Shown: piece after piece, positions 46,601 to 60,398 of the stretch | Position numbering within the stretch: the stretch's first letter is position 1 | How the letters are laid out: each line of letters begins with the position of its first letter | From: Lycocorax pyrrhopterus obiensis | Lineage: Eukaryota > Chordata > Aves > Passeriformes > Paradisaeidae | Direction: 5' to 3' | DNA: 64,000 nucleotides | NCBI GenBank assembly: GCA_014706295.1 | Contig: JACSVZ010000039.1 | Location: forward strand, 3,038,001-3,102,000 | Notes under the pieces: model-generated | Databases searched by the model: none | Told to the model about the DNA's origin: nothing | Seen by the model: only the letters and a program-made list of their open reading frames with translations | Position numbers and translations under genes: made by a program

Positions 46601-49600
46601 AACTGAAAATGCAGAAATTTAGTAGAATTGTTCAAAACTACAAGGCACCTAATGCTGATACTTAATTAGCAGATGCTCTCAGGAAGTCTGTGAAGGGTTT
46701 CTCTGCATCTAGAGGAAGCTCAGGAGCAGTCTAGTTCTTCAGTCAGATTTGAAAAGATTATTTTGAAATATGAAATTATTATAATATTAACTCTTTACCT
46801 AAAATAAGTTTCTTTCTATTTTTCTCCTTTTCTCTTTTATGGTAAGGACACAGTGATAATGGCACCTTTTGGGTTTTTTTTTACAGGTTAAAATGTAAAA
46901 ACCCCCTTTGTTACGCTGACACACATCAACAACACCTCCCCCCACCACTGGTGGTTCCTTCTTACTCCTCCTCAGTCACCACCACCCCCCGCCCGAAGCT
47001 GGCACTGCTCAGTGATCCTGCCCGGACAGGAGCTGTGAGTGCCCCACACCGTGGAGGTGACCTGTGTAACTGGCACTGGTGGCCATGGTCCTGCATGGCC
47101 TCAGGCACTGCTGTGGAGGTGATCACACCCAGCTCTTCAATCTACAGTAAACATCTGTCTTTTCCTCCCCAAATTTGATCCTTTTATGAGGTTGAATTTT
47201 GAGGCAATTCCCAGCACTTGACCTCCCCCCAAAGTTACACACTGCCTGGTCCTGGAGGAGACACTACTTTCCAGGCTGCAGCAGGTCCCTGTTGCTTACT
47301 GTTCTTGTCTTGCTCAGCTGCTGCTCCCTTTCCCAAAGCAGAAGCAGTCTTCTCCCAGCTTTCCACACTGCCCTGTTTAAACAATAGGTAATAGCCCATC
47401 TGTGCGTTGCTACGTGTTTTGGGACCTCTTTACTCAACCATTGTCCATATTTTCAAGGCCTTAGCTGTTATCCCACCTTTAGACCATGCAGACACCTGGT
47501 GCCAAGCTCCATTCACCCAGAGAGATGGTGACAAACCCGTGACCCCCGTGCCAAGGCAGCGCAGCCTTGAGGAGCAGCAAGGGAAGGCCTCAATCCCTTG
47601 GGAAACGGAGAGCCCAGCCCAGGCCCAGCCTACGTGGGGATTACCACTGCTTTTAAGGACACGGGCGCAGGAGGTTGCAATGAGCCTTCCTGTGCTTTAT
47701 ATGGAATTTCCCAGAAGGCCACGCTCAGGTATCAGAGTTTGTTTATGGTAATGGAGGCCCAGTGCCATAAAGCTAGCACAAATATGTCCCAATAGTGCTT
47801 TTTAGGAGCTTTTCACCACTTTGGATAAAATGCTGCTGACAACATTTCAATCTTGAAGTCTCCTGCAACCATCAGATAATTAAGAAATGTTGCTGAGTCA
47901 CACCCGCTTAGCGTAAGTGCCTCCCTGGGGCACGACTGGGAACGCTGCTGCCTGTTTCAGATGTGTCCCCAAACACAGCAGATGTGAATGATTGAGTAAC
48001 ATACCCAGTGGCACATTCTCTGCTGACTCATTTCCTGCTCTGCTACTGAGATAATAGGACTCCTACCAAGTAAATTCAAGGCAGAGTTTGGACAGAACTT
48101 TGCAAAGATCTTTTAATATAAACTCAGAAGAATGATAAATTTATATCATAAAAGTCACTCTGTAGTTCAAGGATCTTTGCTGGAGAGAATCTGGCTCCTC
48201 TGGGACCTGTTTGTTGGAATTAGATGTAGGATGAAAGCTGTGTCAGAGACGACTCTCCCATTAGCATCTGAGTAAATCCCAGTGAGCACCATACACTTTT
48301 TTCAGAAATAATTTTGGAAATTATACAAATCCCAGTGTTTTGGTATAAGCAGACTTAAGAGCAAAGGTAAAAATGGGATTTTGCTGACTGAATCCTTTGG
48401 TATAAACTAAAAATATAAAATTTTAAAAGAATCATATCAATTGTGAAATCTGTGACCAGATAACTCCAGTTTGGTGGTTGCCTAACCCTCAATTGTCTTG
48501 TTATGTGAAATGTTTATGACATCCCTGATATCCCACTTGTGAGCAGTCTCTGATGGTAAAACTCCAGCATCGGGAGGCAGATGGGAATTAATGAAACATT
48601 AAAAAGGTCTGCATAGAGAGATGCTGAGAGAGCAGACACAGAAAGGAGTGTATTGGATTGGAGAGTTTCTGACCCAAGGATATCTTTTAAGTAATGGCTT
48701 GAGAATAAGAGGAGCTTTCAATGCCATTGTGAGATGGTCTGTGTGTAGAGGTGGGCACTCCCCATCTCTCCTACTCTCTTTCTCATCCAGAACTGACTGG
48801 ATATCACTGACTTGGAGATAAGTAAAAATGATGAGTGTTTCAAAAGAGCTTTATGTTGCATTCAGTGTCTGATGCATTTATGGATCTACAAATCTAATTT
48901 TACCTTCCTGTAACATGAATGAAAAGCTTTATTCAAAAGTCCTGAGCCTGCCTTGAGCAGGATTTCCGCAAGGGTGGTTGTAAACCCTTGTCCACTTGTA
49001 AACCCTAGTGGAACAACTATCCTTATGTTTCTTCATTTTTTGGTCCTGAATGCACCAACAGTCTCTGCAATATTCCATGAGGGGTTTGGTTGTCTTCAAG
49101 TGTTCAAGAGCAGCTCTGACCTGTTGCAGCACTGTAACCTGGGATCACACTGCTGCAAAGAGAGCTGTGGGAGAAAACCATGAGACTCCTCACTGGGGGC
49201 CCACCACTGGAGCTGGGATTAAGCTCAGGCCTGGATTCCTAGGCTTTGCCTGTGCCCAACCATGCTCCTTGCTGAACCTAGCTGGATGGCTTGGCTCATG
49301 GCTTGTCTGGACCTGCCTCTTCATTATTGTTATTTTTTTTTGTTTATTTGGAGACTAGACAAGGGAAAGAGGAGATTAAACAAAGAAATTGAATAGTCTT
49401 TGATGCAAATGTAATGAGACAGACTGCTGGTAAAACACTCTGATGCCTCAGACACCAGCCTGGAGAACCCCTGAGAACATTTTTTCCTCCTCAAACACTC
49501 TTGTCCCACCACCACAGCCCCAAACTATGGCACCAGCCAGAGCAGCAGCTGTGAGCATCTGCATCACTACTGGTGCCTGCTCCCTTCTGGCACCACAGCC

Positions 49601-51425
49601 TAAGAGCCTGCTGACTTACAGCATGGCCCCATGGCTAGTGGATTTACTTGCACTTCTGGCCTCAGGCTTTTGCTTTCCCTATTCTTACTGGGAAACTTTG
49701 GGTTTTCCTTGTTCTTGCTGCTTGACTTTGGGCTTGTCCCACCTCCCTTACCTCCCACTCACTCTTGTCTGCATTCCTTTTCAACAAAAAGTCTCAGAAG
49801 ACAGCCCAATGTGAGGATGAAACTAGTGGCAGTAGCGTGTGTTCACATCTATTTTAGTGACAGTCCCGTTAACCATAGCTGTGTTACAGCCTTTCTCCCA
49901 ACCCTGGGAATCATTTGGATGGTAACTTCACTCGACTGAAGACTCTGTCTGGCCTGCAGATACCACCCCAGGCTCAAAGAGTTAAAACTCATGGAAGAGC
50001 TCAGAGCAGTAAAACAAGGTAATTGTCACAGTGTTTAGGATTTACACAGTGATGTTCACACAGGTCGTGTCAGGATTTCAATTTCTGTGTTCATTTGGCA
50101 CTGTTTCCCTCCTGATTTTGCAATGATAACTACGGGCAAGATTAGAGAACCTTTGCTTCTCTTTTAGCTGTAAGTCTCCTGTGAAAGAGAATTAGTGAAA
50201 ATCAGCTGAACCCTTGAAGTGGTCTCTTTTCATGGATGAAAACTGGGAAGCTGTTGAGAGGTTAAGGTCGTTATTTGAAAAATAATCCTCAATTTCTGAG
50301 GTAGAGGGTTCTTTGATTTTCTGTCTCCAATTTGCTTTGCCTCTCTCTCCTTTATATATATCTACAGTGAAAGTTGAAAATATCTCAGGATGGGGATGGC
50401 TTGTAAAGAAATGCAATGAGACCATAGGAAATTGATGAGATGCTTTCTCTGGAAGCCAAGCTGCAGGACAAGAGAGGCAATTCACAAGTGGTAGAACAGC
50501 TGGCAACTTCAACCCACACCATCTGGATTTGTGTGATTTCATAATATTTATTGTCACTAACTCTGAGAGGAATATGAATAGAGCTGGCTGCAAGTGGAAA
50601 TGAGCTGGCTTTTCAATAGAGCGAATTGTGTGTGGAGTCTTGGCAGGGACACACGGCAGGGGGAGCATCTGATACCAGCCGGCCAGCCATGCATCACCAC
50701 TTCATTGGTCAGGCTGGCTACGGGAAACAACAACAGAAACATTTTCCGTCAGGCAAGGAAAGCCCTGCTGGAAAAATGGCATTTCAAATCTATCATTTGG
50801 AGACGGGAGATATAAAGTTGCCAGCTCTCCATCTTTAGTCTGAAGCTTGTGAGAGGTGCATCTTTTTTTTCCTGAAAACTTTAACATCAGTAGATGTCAG
50901 ATTACTCAAGAATCCTACACTTACAGTTGAAAAAATTCTTTGTGAGTCTGATGGTTAAGAAAATCTGTGACCCGCCTCTACCTAACAGCTGCAGAAAATG
51001 CAAGAACCCCTGAGTGCATTTTCTTAAGTCTTCTGATTTGAGACAGTTTGTGGTTTTGGGATTCTTATGTGTGATTGTGAAAACAGTGAGTTGTCAGCAT
51101 TGAGCATATAAGCATGTAAGTAGCATGACTGCTGCCTTAGGAAACTGTCCTCTGAGGTGCCTGTTTTGCTCCATGAACACCAAAGGGAACGCTGCTGCTC
51201 CTAGCACAGCTGTCGCACTTGGAAGCTCAAATTGGGACAGGAAGAGTTTAGGCTCTTCTTCATCTGTGAAATGGAATAACATGTTTTTTTCCTTTATTCA
51301 GCCAAAGGATAAATTCTTCTTCTTCTGATACCATAATCTGGTAATTATATGAAAGTTCAACCAGTCTTATGTTTACTTTCAAGTGTTTTTACTTCTAGAG
51401 GGGCATTAGAAAAGCTAAAACTTTG
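43641..51425. other. Gene-free downstream DNA
   Basis: No gene supported. GC-richer patches at 44.3-45.0, 45.6-45.9, 46.9-47.7 and 49.2-49.8 kb carry open frames of 60-133 codons without recognisable domains; some may be worn repeats. The AT-rich stretches at 45.15-45.45 and 46.0-46.4 kb look repeat-free and could be conserved non-coding elements. Confidence 0.5.
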
Positions 51426-51619
51426 TCTCCTTTCCTCCCTCTCTCCCTTCCTCTCTCCCTCCCTCCCTCCCTTCCTCCCTCTCTCCCTCCCTCCCTCTCT
51501 CCCTCCCTCTCTCCCTCTCTCCCTCCCTCCCTCCCTTCCTTCCTTCCTTCCTTCCTTCCTTCCTTCCTTCCTTCCTTCCTTCCTTCCTTCCTTCCTTCCT
51601 TCCTTCCTTCCTTTTTTTT
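51426..51619. repeat. (CCCT/CCTT)n homopyrimidine microsatellite
   Basis: 194 uninterrupted pyrimidines on +. The first half is CTCCCT/CCCTT mixtures; from about 51534 it is a clean (CCTT)n run of about 20 units ending in a T run. The pyrimidine strand is the same as in the tract at 6.45 kb. Confidence 0.95.
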
Positions 51620-54600
51620 AAAAAATACTGGTTCTCTTTTCTGGGATTCACTAGTATTTGTAGTACATCAATTTACAAAACCTGTTAGGCTGAGGAAAAG
51701 TGTACTGAGACACGAATGCCAGAGAAGATGAAGTGCCTAGCTAAGCAGCAGAGGAAAATACATCTTATGTCCTGCTTGCACTGAGTGCAATGCCTCAAAA
51801 GCAAAAGGGCAGAGAGTGCTGCTGGCTTTGCTGTCCTTAGTAAGCAGAAATGGGTAATAAAAGCAACAGCAGAGAAGAATGAAAAGATCTGGCACTGGCC
51901 AGATTATATTAACAAGATACCCCTCTAGAAAAGCCTGCAATGGGGACAGAAATATCTTCAACATTGAGACTGCTCTGTAAATAATGTGTTAAGAGGACAC
52001 TGAGGAGAAGACCAAGTCTGTGTATCTAACTCCGGCACCATGGTGAAGTTAAACCAAGAAACAAAGAAGGAAACTCAGCTGCCTCTGTCAGCTCTCTCAG
52101 CATGGTGTGAGCTGGCTGTGCATCCATTAAAAAAGGAAAGTTCAGCTAGAGGAACAGCAAGAGGGTCAGAAGGCACTGCCTATGTGAAACATTCACTTTT
52201 TTTCCAAAGAGGCCCAGAGCAAAACCAACCTGTGCCTGGGATGGTCCCGCTCGGGAGTGCCCTGTTCCACTCTCCAGGATGAGGGTTTGTCTCTGAAAAG
52301 CACCTGTGCAGCTGTGAAGGCAAATGTTGAAGAGTGGATCCTGAGCAGGGTTCAGACAGGTTCAGCCACTCAAAGCAGCTGCCTGCACAATAGAAGATTT
52401 GAAAACCATTGTGAGAGAGAAATGCTCTGTGGAAATGAGTGCTTCGTGTAGGTATGTATTCTGCATCCCTTTCTCAAGGTGATAGAAGAGCCCTGACAGA
52501 GCAGGAGTGCTGGGAAGGAAACCTGGTAGAGACAAAGCATTTTAATATCTCTCTTCCCTTATCAAGTGATATTGCTCTTCTACTTCAAGAGGAAGGACTG
52601 GGAATTTTTCAGCCTGACAATGACTTCATCCATTTTACCAGTTTTTATGTCCCACTCTGGTGAAATCTCATTGTGGCTGAAAAAACAGCAAATCTTGAGG
52701 ACATATTAAAGAAGGGAACCCCAGCTGTTCTTCCTGGGCATGGGACACCTCCCACTCTGAATGCCTTGTGCATGTACACCAAGATCTGTCCCTCCCAGAG
52801 GCTTTTACTGAATAAGGCTGTATAATACTAAAGAAGTTCCTTCATGATGAGTTTCCCAAGGGCATTTTGAGCAATGCTCCATCACAAAACTGTAAGTTTA
52901 TTCGCTTTGTATTGCATTTTGTGGCAGGAGGGAAAAAATGGTTCTATTCCAGAAATGCTGGCATGTGCAGACAGAGGGAAAGATAAAGTGGACAGCAGCA
53001 TCTTCTCTTTTTCCTAATCAGACAAGCTCACCCAGAGCCCCAGCTGCCAGCAGCAGCTCAGACATTCCTAGGCACGAGTCCTGGCTGGTGACAGGTTTCA
53101 GAGGATGAAGAGGGCAGGCTGCTGCTAGCAGCTGGTGGTGCTGGGCTTCCCAAAGGTCTCCCACTCTTTGGCCTCAGCAGTCTGGGCTTGATGCCACCAG
53201 AGACTCAGTGTCTGAGTGAGTGGGTCTTTATGTGTCCTCAGCCATTAAACAGAGATTCAGTGCGGTCTTGAAACAAAATTATTCAATTGAAAATCATTGT
53301 TAGCAATCATTCACTCAGATCCGTAACACTGAAATTCCTATAAACGTGGATATTTCACAGCCAGATACTACATCCACTATTCCTGAAAGAATAGAAGAGT
53401 TGTATTTTTTTTTAAGTACTGGTGTTGAGCAGACAAATGGAAACGTGACCATTACATAGAACAAGATGTGTAGTTAAGAGAACAAATCCTTCAGCTCCTT
53501 GGTAACAAGATTGTATTGAACATATTCAGCATATTGTCCAGGCATGTCCAGAAAAAAATCAGTCTTATGATCAACACGCCACAGGAATCTCATTTTTTAA
53601 TTTATCTCTCTAAGGGATTCTTTTTTGATCCTTCTGATCAGACAAGAACAATTACTGTGCCTCTAAGCTCTTCCCTGCCTCTAGTCTCCAATTAGTCACA
53701 TCTGATATAATTTTTTTCAACATAAAAATAAGGTCATCTCTTCAACTGTTTATGTCTAAATCAGGCAATACTATCATAACTAAGTCAGAGAACAACAGCC
53801 AGCCCAGGGCTTTCTGCATCCAGGTTTTCAAAATTGTCATCTTTTAAAAACTTTTGTCTGGGCTCTAGGAAGGCCACTGATTGAATTTTTGTTTGCTTGA
53901 GATACCTTCCTGGTGTTTTGAGAAATACAAAGGCTAAGCCTTGGCTGGCTGGGTTTCATTTCACTAAACAGGCCTTCTGAGATCAGTGGGGTACCAACAT
54001 ATCCCAAATAGAGCCTGTACTTAAATGCAGTAAGTCCAGAATTATCTCCTCCACACTTTTCCAGTTTGTTTACCTCTTTCCAAAACTTTGAACTATGCAT
54101 TTCTTCTTCATCTGTTCTTTCAATTCTGTCATGGAAAGAGGTTACAGTCTTCGTGGTTTCTTGGTTTTCCTTTCTGATTTCAGCCAGGCCTCGAAGGCCG
54201 GAGCTTCTCACCTACATTTGTACAAGATGAAAAGCATGTTGGGCATGATGGCACGTGAGCTTATCATTGAAGCAGTTCCCCTCCCCATCAGGGTATCCTT
54301 TTCCTTTAGGCAAGTACCAACAAAAATTGCAAACCATTCAAAACAAAATGGTACTGGGAAGAAAAATCATAACTTTTTATTCAAAAAAGGTCATGAAAAA
54401 TGAAAGAAAAGGCTCACAAAAAAACCCCAACTCTTCTCTTTTCATATGGGGCCCGGCTTTTCCTCTGTTCTGGGGCAGAGATGAGGCCAGCCCAGCTGGG
54501 GAGCCAAGCCTGAGCCACACTGAGAGGACGCAGGGCCTCCCAGCACAGTCCTTCCCACCCAGTGTGCTCTTACTGCCCCAAAGACCTCAGAGGTGCGAAT

Positions 54601-54780
54601 GTCCTGCCTTCATCCTTGTTCAGGGCACTGCCAGGGAGCCAGAGCAGGAGATACCCAATGGCACAGCTAACACAGGCAGCCAACAGCAGGTGCTGCCTTC
54701 AGCTTTGAGATCTGTGAAATTCTGAGATCTTTGGGAGACTCCTGGGAGCCCCTTGGAGCTACAAGTTAATTAGAGGAGGT
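51620..54780. other. Intergenic DNA, no gene found
   Basis: Mixed composition with scattered frames up to 124 codons (minus strand, 53837-54211), none with a recognisable domain. Sequence from about 54.45 kb on is GC-richer and may already belong to the CR1-derived block that follows. Confidence 0.5.
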
Positions 54781-55612
54781 TTGCTGGGGACTTTTGATCT
54801 GGGATGTTGTGGAGAGGCTGCCAAGTCTTGTCAGCTTTGGGACTCTTACCCACTGCTGCTCTTCCATGGGGGCAGCAGTGAGGCCAGGGGAGACATGGAG
54901 CATATCAGGCATGACTACATGGATCTGAGGGTGGTAGCCAAGGGCACAGAGGCCAAAGCAGTGTATTCTCAGTACCATCAGTGAGGGGAATGTCTTGTGG
55001 CAGAGTAGAAGGATCCTATGTGTCCACAAAGGATTGCATAGCTGGTGTCAACAACAAAGATTTGTCTTCAAGACCTTTTTGATGATCAAAAACTTCTGGG
55101 AAGAGACTGGATCCCTCTCACCAAACAGGGAAAAATGTCTTTGCTGATGTGCTGGCCAACCTGGGGAGGAGAAGTTCTACACTAGAAGTGATGGAGGAGA
55201 GAGGTGATGATGACCTACAATCAAGTGAGGAAATGATTGGCAAGGAAGGGATGTGGGGTGATACAGACAAGAGACCTTATATCCAAGATAAGGCAGAAAG
55301 GAGCAGAAATGGGGCCATCCTAATGGTATGCACAGAAATAAGGTCAGTCTGCATGACAGCATGGTGGGGCAAGATCTCATACATTTTCTGGGAAATCAGA
55401 ACAACTGGGAGTTGCCTTTATATGAGAGAGCAAGGAGGGTGCAGCTGTGTCTGCCTTGGGGAGGGTGATGAGCCAGTTGAGAGCTTATGGGTCACGGTTA
55501 GAAGGTAGATCATCATGGATGACATTGTGATGGGTGTCTGCTACAGACCACCTGAGCAGGAAGAAGTAGAAAAAGCCTTCTTCAGACAACTGGAAGAGCC
55601 AAAATGTAAGAA
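54780..55612 (+). mobile_element. CR1 LINE 5' half: ORF1 C-terminus to ORF2 endonuclease start
   Basis: Near 55036 the translation reads SWCQQQRFVFKTF and then, after a frameshift, DWIPLTKQGKNVFAD and LANL. This is the end of the CR1 ORF1 esterase-like region. After about 350 bp comes ESLWVTVRR and then, in shifted frames, MDDIVMGVCYRPPEQEE and KAFFRQLEEP, the start of the ORF2 endonuclease domain. Several frameshifts make it inactive. The usual continuation of the endonuclease is cut off at about 55,612. Confidence 0.72.
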
Positions 55613-55639
55613 TGGTGTGTATACATAGCCAAAACCAAA

Positions 55640-56016
55640 AAGGTTTTGTATACATAATCCCGAGACAGTGGTGAGGCACCATGGGACATGGTCTCCTACC
55701 TGCGAGGAAGCCTGGCCCACAGCATACTGGAGACCCCAATCCAGGCAGAGTTGTGTGGGAGGATGCCACAGAACCAAGGATGGCAAGTCTCAGGCACCAG
55801 GCAGTGCCTGGTTGCTGCCCTGGGGCTCAGGTAGGGCACAGTGATGGTGTCCTTGTGGCAGGACATGCAGCGGGAGCTTTGGCAGGCAAAGGAGCTGCAG
55901 AGGAGGTGAGCAGCTGCACACTGTCAGGAAGAGTGAGCAAGAGATCGACAGGCTCTTTGCAGAGGCTAAACAGCCCCAAGGTCCCTTCTAAATGGAATTA
56001 TTCCATGAATCTATGA
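55640..56016 (+). mobile_element. Second CR1-like fragment: ORF1 coiled coil joined to a CR1-like 3' tail
   Basis: Around 55905 the frame gives EEVSSCTLSGRVSK; the alternative reading restores a CR1 ORF1-type EEV...VRKSEQEIDRLFAE heptad pattern. The block ends 'attattccatgaatctatga', which looks like a CR1 3' terminus. ORF1 N-terminal sequence therefore follows ORF2 sequence, opposite to the order in an intact element. Confidence 0.5.
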
Positions 56017-59000
56017 TATAAGGACAAACAAAAATAAGCAGATCTACCTTCATAGAAGCATGAAGGAAACTGTGAGCACAGGCAATTTAGTGATAGGTGA
56101 TATGAACAGATTTGTAGAGCTACAGTAACTGAACCTTAATAACGCTGAATAACGCTGAAAGGATAACCTAGAGGTCTCAAGCCAAGGTTTTGTACTCAGC
56201 TTTGAGGATGATGTGGAGCAAAAAAAGTGCTGAGGTGGCTAAAAGTACAACTTGTAAAGAAATATTAAACACTCACACTGTTAACCCAAAGAAGACAAAT
56301 TGAATGAAAAAACATTGTAGGAGTCTGCAAATGCTTCAAACTATACTTGGACAGTTCCAAAGAGGAAAGAAATCACCTAGTCTACGTTTGTGCTAGATAT
56401 TGCAAAAATGCAGCATTCTAAGTCTTCACAGACTCCTAAAGCAATGGCCTATTATCTATAGCCGTGCGGGCAGCCTATCACATGGAAAGCCCCTAGCAGC
56501 AAGGAAGGAGTTTTTGTTAAGTGTTTTCACCCACTGCACAAAATGCCATAACCTGCTACATTTACCTGAGTTCCAGCCCTGCATAATTGCCTTTTGCTGG
56601 TGGAAATGAATTGTCCCTTTGGTTTGCCTGTTTCCACAGATACCTGGGAAGCTTTGTTTTGCCTTCGGATTCCACATTGCTTTGCCACAGTACTCCCTAG
56701 CTGAGGCAGATGGTGGCATCTCAAAGCATTACCAGGCTACCTGTCTTCATCAACAGAACAGTAAGCACAGGAAGGAAATGAATATTCATAGAACCACTGC
56801 CTCCATAAACATAAACAAACATGTAGGGAAAGGGAGGTAAAGGATTAAGAGAGTTAGTTAAAAAGAGGTGGAGTTGTTTGGGGATGTTTTTATCCCCCTG
56901 GGGTAAATATCTAGCTGAGTGAAGATCCTGTATTTTCTCCACAACTCTATCTGATGGGTTGACCTTGGCCAGCTGCTAGATACCCAACCAGCCACTCTCT
57001 CATTTCCCATCCTCAACAAGATAGGAGGGAAAATAATGCTCATGGGTTGTGATAAGGGCAGGGAGATTGCTCACCAATTACCATCATGGGCAAAACATAC
57101 TGAACATGGGGAAGATTAATTTAAGTTATTGCCAGCCAAAACAGAGTTGGATGATGATAAACAAAGACAAAACCTAAACCATCCAAAATCCCCACCTTCT
57201 TCTCAGCTTCAGCTTCACTCCTCCATTCCCAATTTGTTCAAAGTTGCCATTAAAGAAGGTTCACATTCCTATGCAGGAACTAGAAGAAGCTGATGTAGGT
57301 AGATGCAGTTGACTCTAATAGGTACAATATATAGAACAGAAAATGTTGTAATAGTGGAATGTATGCATTCCTGTTTCTTTTCACTAGAAAAGAAGTGTAT
57401 TCCTGTAAAGGTTAGGAAATAGGATTATTTTTGTAGCTTTCTGTCTCATTTGTCTTCTGAAATTTCCCTTTAACATACTGGACAGTATCATTCATCATTG
57501 TATGAGAGCAGCCAGTGACCAACAAACAAAGAGCCAGCTAAGTAAAAAATTGGACAGGCACCTCTCCAATCCCCCCCAAATTGCTCAGAGGTGTCCCTTA
57601 CACATACACAGCTCAGCTCTTTGTTGGACACACTTGAAAGGTGAGGGGCCAGACATACAGCTCATTTTTTGGACAGATGGTCAGTGCTTCCTCAGTAAGC
57701 CCAACACATGGAGGAGACTTCAGACTTACTATGCAAATGCTTGTCACTTGAGCAGTAGATGTGAGGCAGGCTGGGTACACCCTGGCCATTGCAGACTCTG
57801 TAGGCATGTTCATAAACTTCTGCCCAGGAACTCCAGGACATATCCAGAAATATGTCTGGTCTGTAATACAGGTATATGTGATATAAGTTGCATTTTAAAA
57901 AGCAGCTAAATAGCAGCATAAGGTCCATAGTCAAGAATCATACATTCAAGAGTTTATTTCATCAAAATAGGATTTAATGTACATTTTCCCAAAGTGCTTA
58001 CATCGTTTGTGTTTTAAACTTTACAGTGTTTATGGCTGTGGGCTCCCTGAGGTTTGCTACTGTTTGATAGAGAAATATTATTTAATACCTTCTCAAAATA
58101 TGTACAAGGTCATATCAAGCTATTCTTTTTTAAGCAGGAGCCCTACACAAAACAGCTGAACAATAATCATACTAATGGTCCTGAATGTGCTTGTATCAAT
58201 GTTATTTCACTGCATAAAGAAATCAATGTTATTAAAAAAAATCATAGCAATTATAAGGACAGCCAATTTGAGAGTGCTATTTACTGAATAGCTAGTGACC
58301 AATTTTCCAGTCCTCCTGTTTAAATTAATGAATAATTAAAGAGGAGACTAATTCAATTTCCTTAGAACCTGCCCAGCTTCATTAACACAGCAGGGAAAAT
58401 ACAAAATATGTATTTGAATGCTTTATTCTTCAGGAGAAGCTATTCTACCTCAGAAGATTAAAAGAAACCAGCGATTAAAATAATATTAACACAGTTTGTA
58501 GCACTTCTGTTATTTTTCAGTCTTAAACTCTGGCAAATGAAAGATGGTTAAAGTCCTATTTTTTAATGAGACTTTTCATAGAATAATATACATGTTTTGT
58601 GAGAAGGCTGAAAAAAATGACTTCTTTTTTTTTGATCACTAAGCAGCAGCAACCATTTAAGGAGAGGGTGACTCCAACATGGCAAACCCTGGTGCAGGCT
58701 AGGATGTCTCCCAAATACAGTGATACTGCATTAAAGCCATTTGGAATACCAGCATGCTTCGCTGTGCATGGAGACTGTAAATGATACCAAAGCAGTACCT
58801 TATCTGGGTAGAACAAAGTCTGTCCAAAAAATGTTCCTTTATTTTTCTTTTTTTTTTTTTTCTGGATGAATTTCATTTACCTTTTCAACAGATTTTAAAT
58901 CTTTTGTAAAATACTCCAAGGGCGCATAGCACAGTGTGAGACTTGTAATCAGCCTGAAAAGAGTGACAGAAAGCTGGCTCATTTAGTGTCTCCCAATGCT

Positions 59001-59804
59001 TTCCTTTATTCTAACCTGTCTGTTTACAGCTTAAATCAAAGGAAATTTGAGTTTTTAACTCTTACAGCAGGTAGCAGAAAAAAAGCACAAAGGAACCTGA
59101 GCAAAATATTTGAAGTAAAATCTACATTCAGGAGAAAATCAACGGCATGACTCACCTGCAAAAACCAATTATTGTACATGCATAACCTTCTTTTGTTGTT
59201 GACCCACCTGACAAGTGAATGCATAGATTTAACATGAAAAAAATGCCATGCTTAGCTTTTCATAATGAAAGTAACTAAGTGAGTGAAAACAATTTGAGGG
59301 CGGGAAGGGCATGTATTAGCTGTTGAATGGCATGAAAAAAAGACGTTGGTGTGGAGCTCTAGCAAGAAGAGCTGAAGTGTCTACGGCTGATACCTATCAG
59401 CCTGTTTGTAAAAGCATGTAATACAGGTCAGAGGTGTGCCTCAGCCAGCTTTGGGTCCCTAAGGAAGTGTTTGCAAGGAAAAGTAAGCACTTGTGGTTTG
59501 CCTCCTCACATTCTGCCTAAATAAACAGATGCATATATTTTAGATCTCATCTTCAACCTCTTGGGATGAACACTGTCTTTCTGTTCTGTGTTGGCACAAA
59601 GCTTCTCTGCTGCATGCCTGGGCTTTCTGTGAGAAACAAATTGTGTAGGGGAACAAAGTGAAGTCTGGAAATAGCTGCCAAGATGAGACTGTATCACCGT
59701 ATCAGGTCCCTTTGTGTGAGACTGAGACAGCTGCATTTTGCCTTTCTCAATTCCATCTGGAATTTCATGCACATGCTTCCCTAGGGATATTTTCTTTGTC
59801 ACTG
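56017..59804. other. Intergenic AT-rich DNA
   Basis: No gene supported. An 18-base run of T with a single C lies near 58845-58861. The sequence at about 58.26-58.55 kb, with TTAATGAATAATTAAAG and similar homeodomain-like cores, appears repeat-free. Confidence 0.5.
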
Positions 59805-60398
59805 TGTTGCGGTTTAACTCCAGCTGGCAACAAAGCCCCACATCCGCTCACTCACTTTTCCCCAGTGGGATGGGGGAGAGAATCAGAAGGCTAAAAGTGA
59901 GAAAACTCGTGGGTTGAGATAGACAGTTTAACAGGTAAAGCAAAAGCCACATATGGAGGCAAAGCAAACCAAAGAATTCATTCATCAGTCCCCATGGGCA
60001 GGCAGGTGTTCAGCCATCCCCAGGAGAGCAGGGCTCCATCACGTGTAACGGTGACTTGGGAAGACAAACACCATCACTCCAAAGGTCCCTTCCCTTCCTT
60101 CTTCTTCCCCCAGCTTTATATGCTGAGCATGATGCCATGTGGTATGGGATGTCTCTTTGGTAGCTGGGGTCACCTGTCCTGACTGTGTCCCCTCCCAAGT
60201 CCTTGTGCACCCCCAGCCTCCTCACTGGTGGGGTGGTGTGAGGAGCAGAAAAGGCCTTGACTCTGTCCAAGCACTGCTCTGCAATAACTAAAACATCCCT
60301 GTTATCAACACTGTTTCCAGCACAAATCCAAAACACAGCTGCATACCAGCTACTCTGAAGAAAATTAACTCTACCTTAGCCAAAATCAGGACACACTG
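59800..60398 (-). mobile_element. Complete solo LTR with 5-bp target-site duplication
   Basis: On + the LTR runs from 59805 (TGTTGCGGTTTAACTCCAGC) to 60393 (AAAATCAGGACA), 589 bp with TG...CA ends. It is flanked on both sides by CACTG (59800-59804 and 60394-60398). In the sense (minus) direction it has a TATA box (CATATAAAG, + 60114-60122). It shares the blocks GGACACAGTCAGGACAGG and ATCTCAACCCACGAGTT with the LTR at 15878. No internal retroviral sequence remains, so the copy collapsed by LTR recombination. Confidence 0.88.

Noticed and set aside
51349..51731. Open frames of 78-102 codons with Leu/Pro/Ser or Arg/Lys/Glu/Gly repeats
   Set aside because: Translation of the (CCCT/CCTT)n microsatellite.
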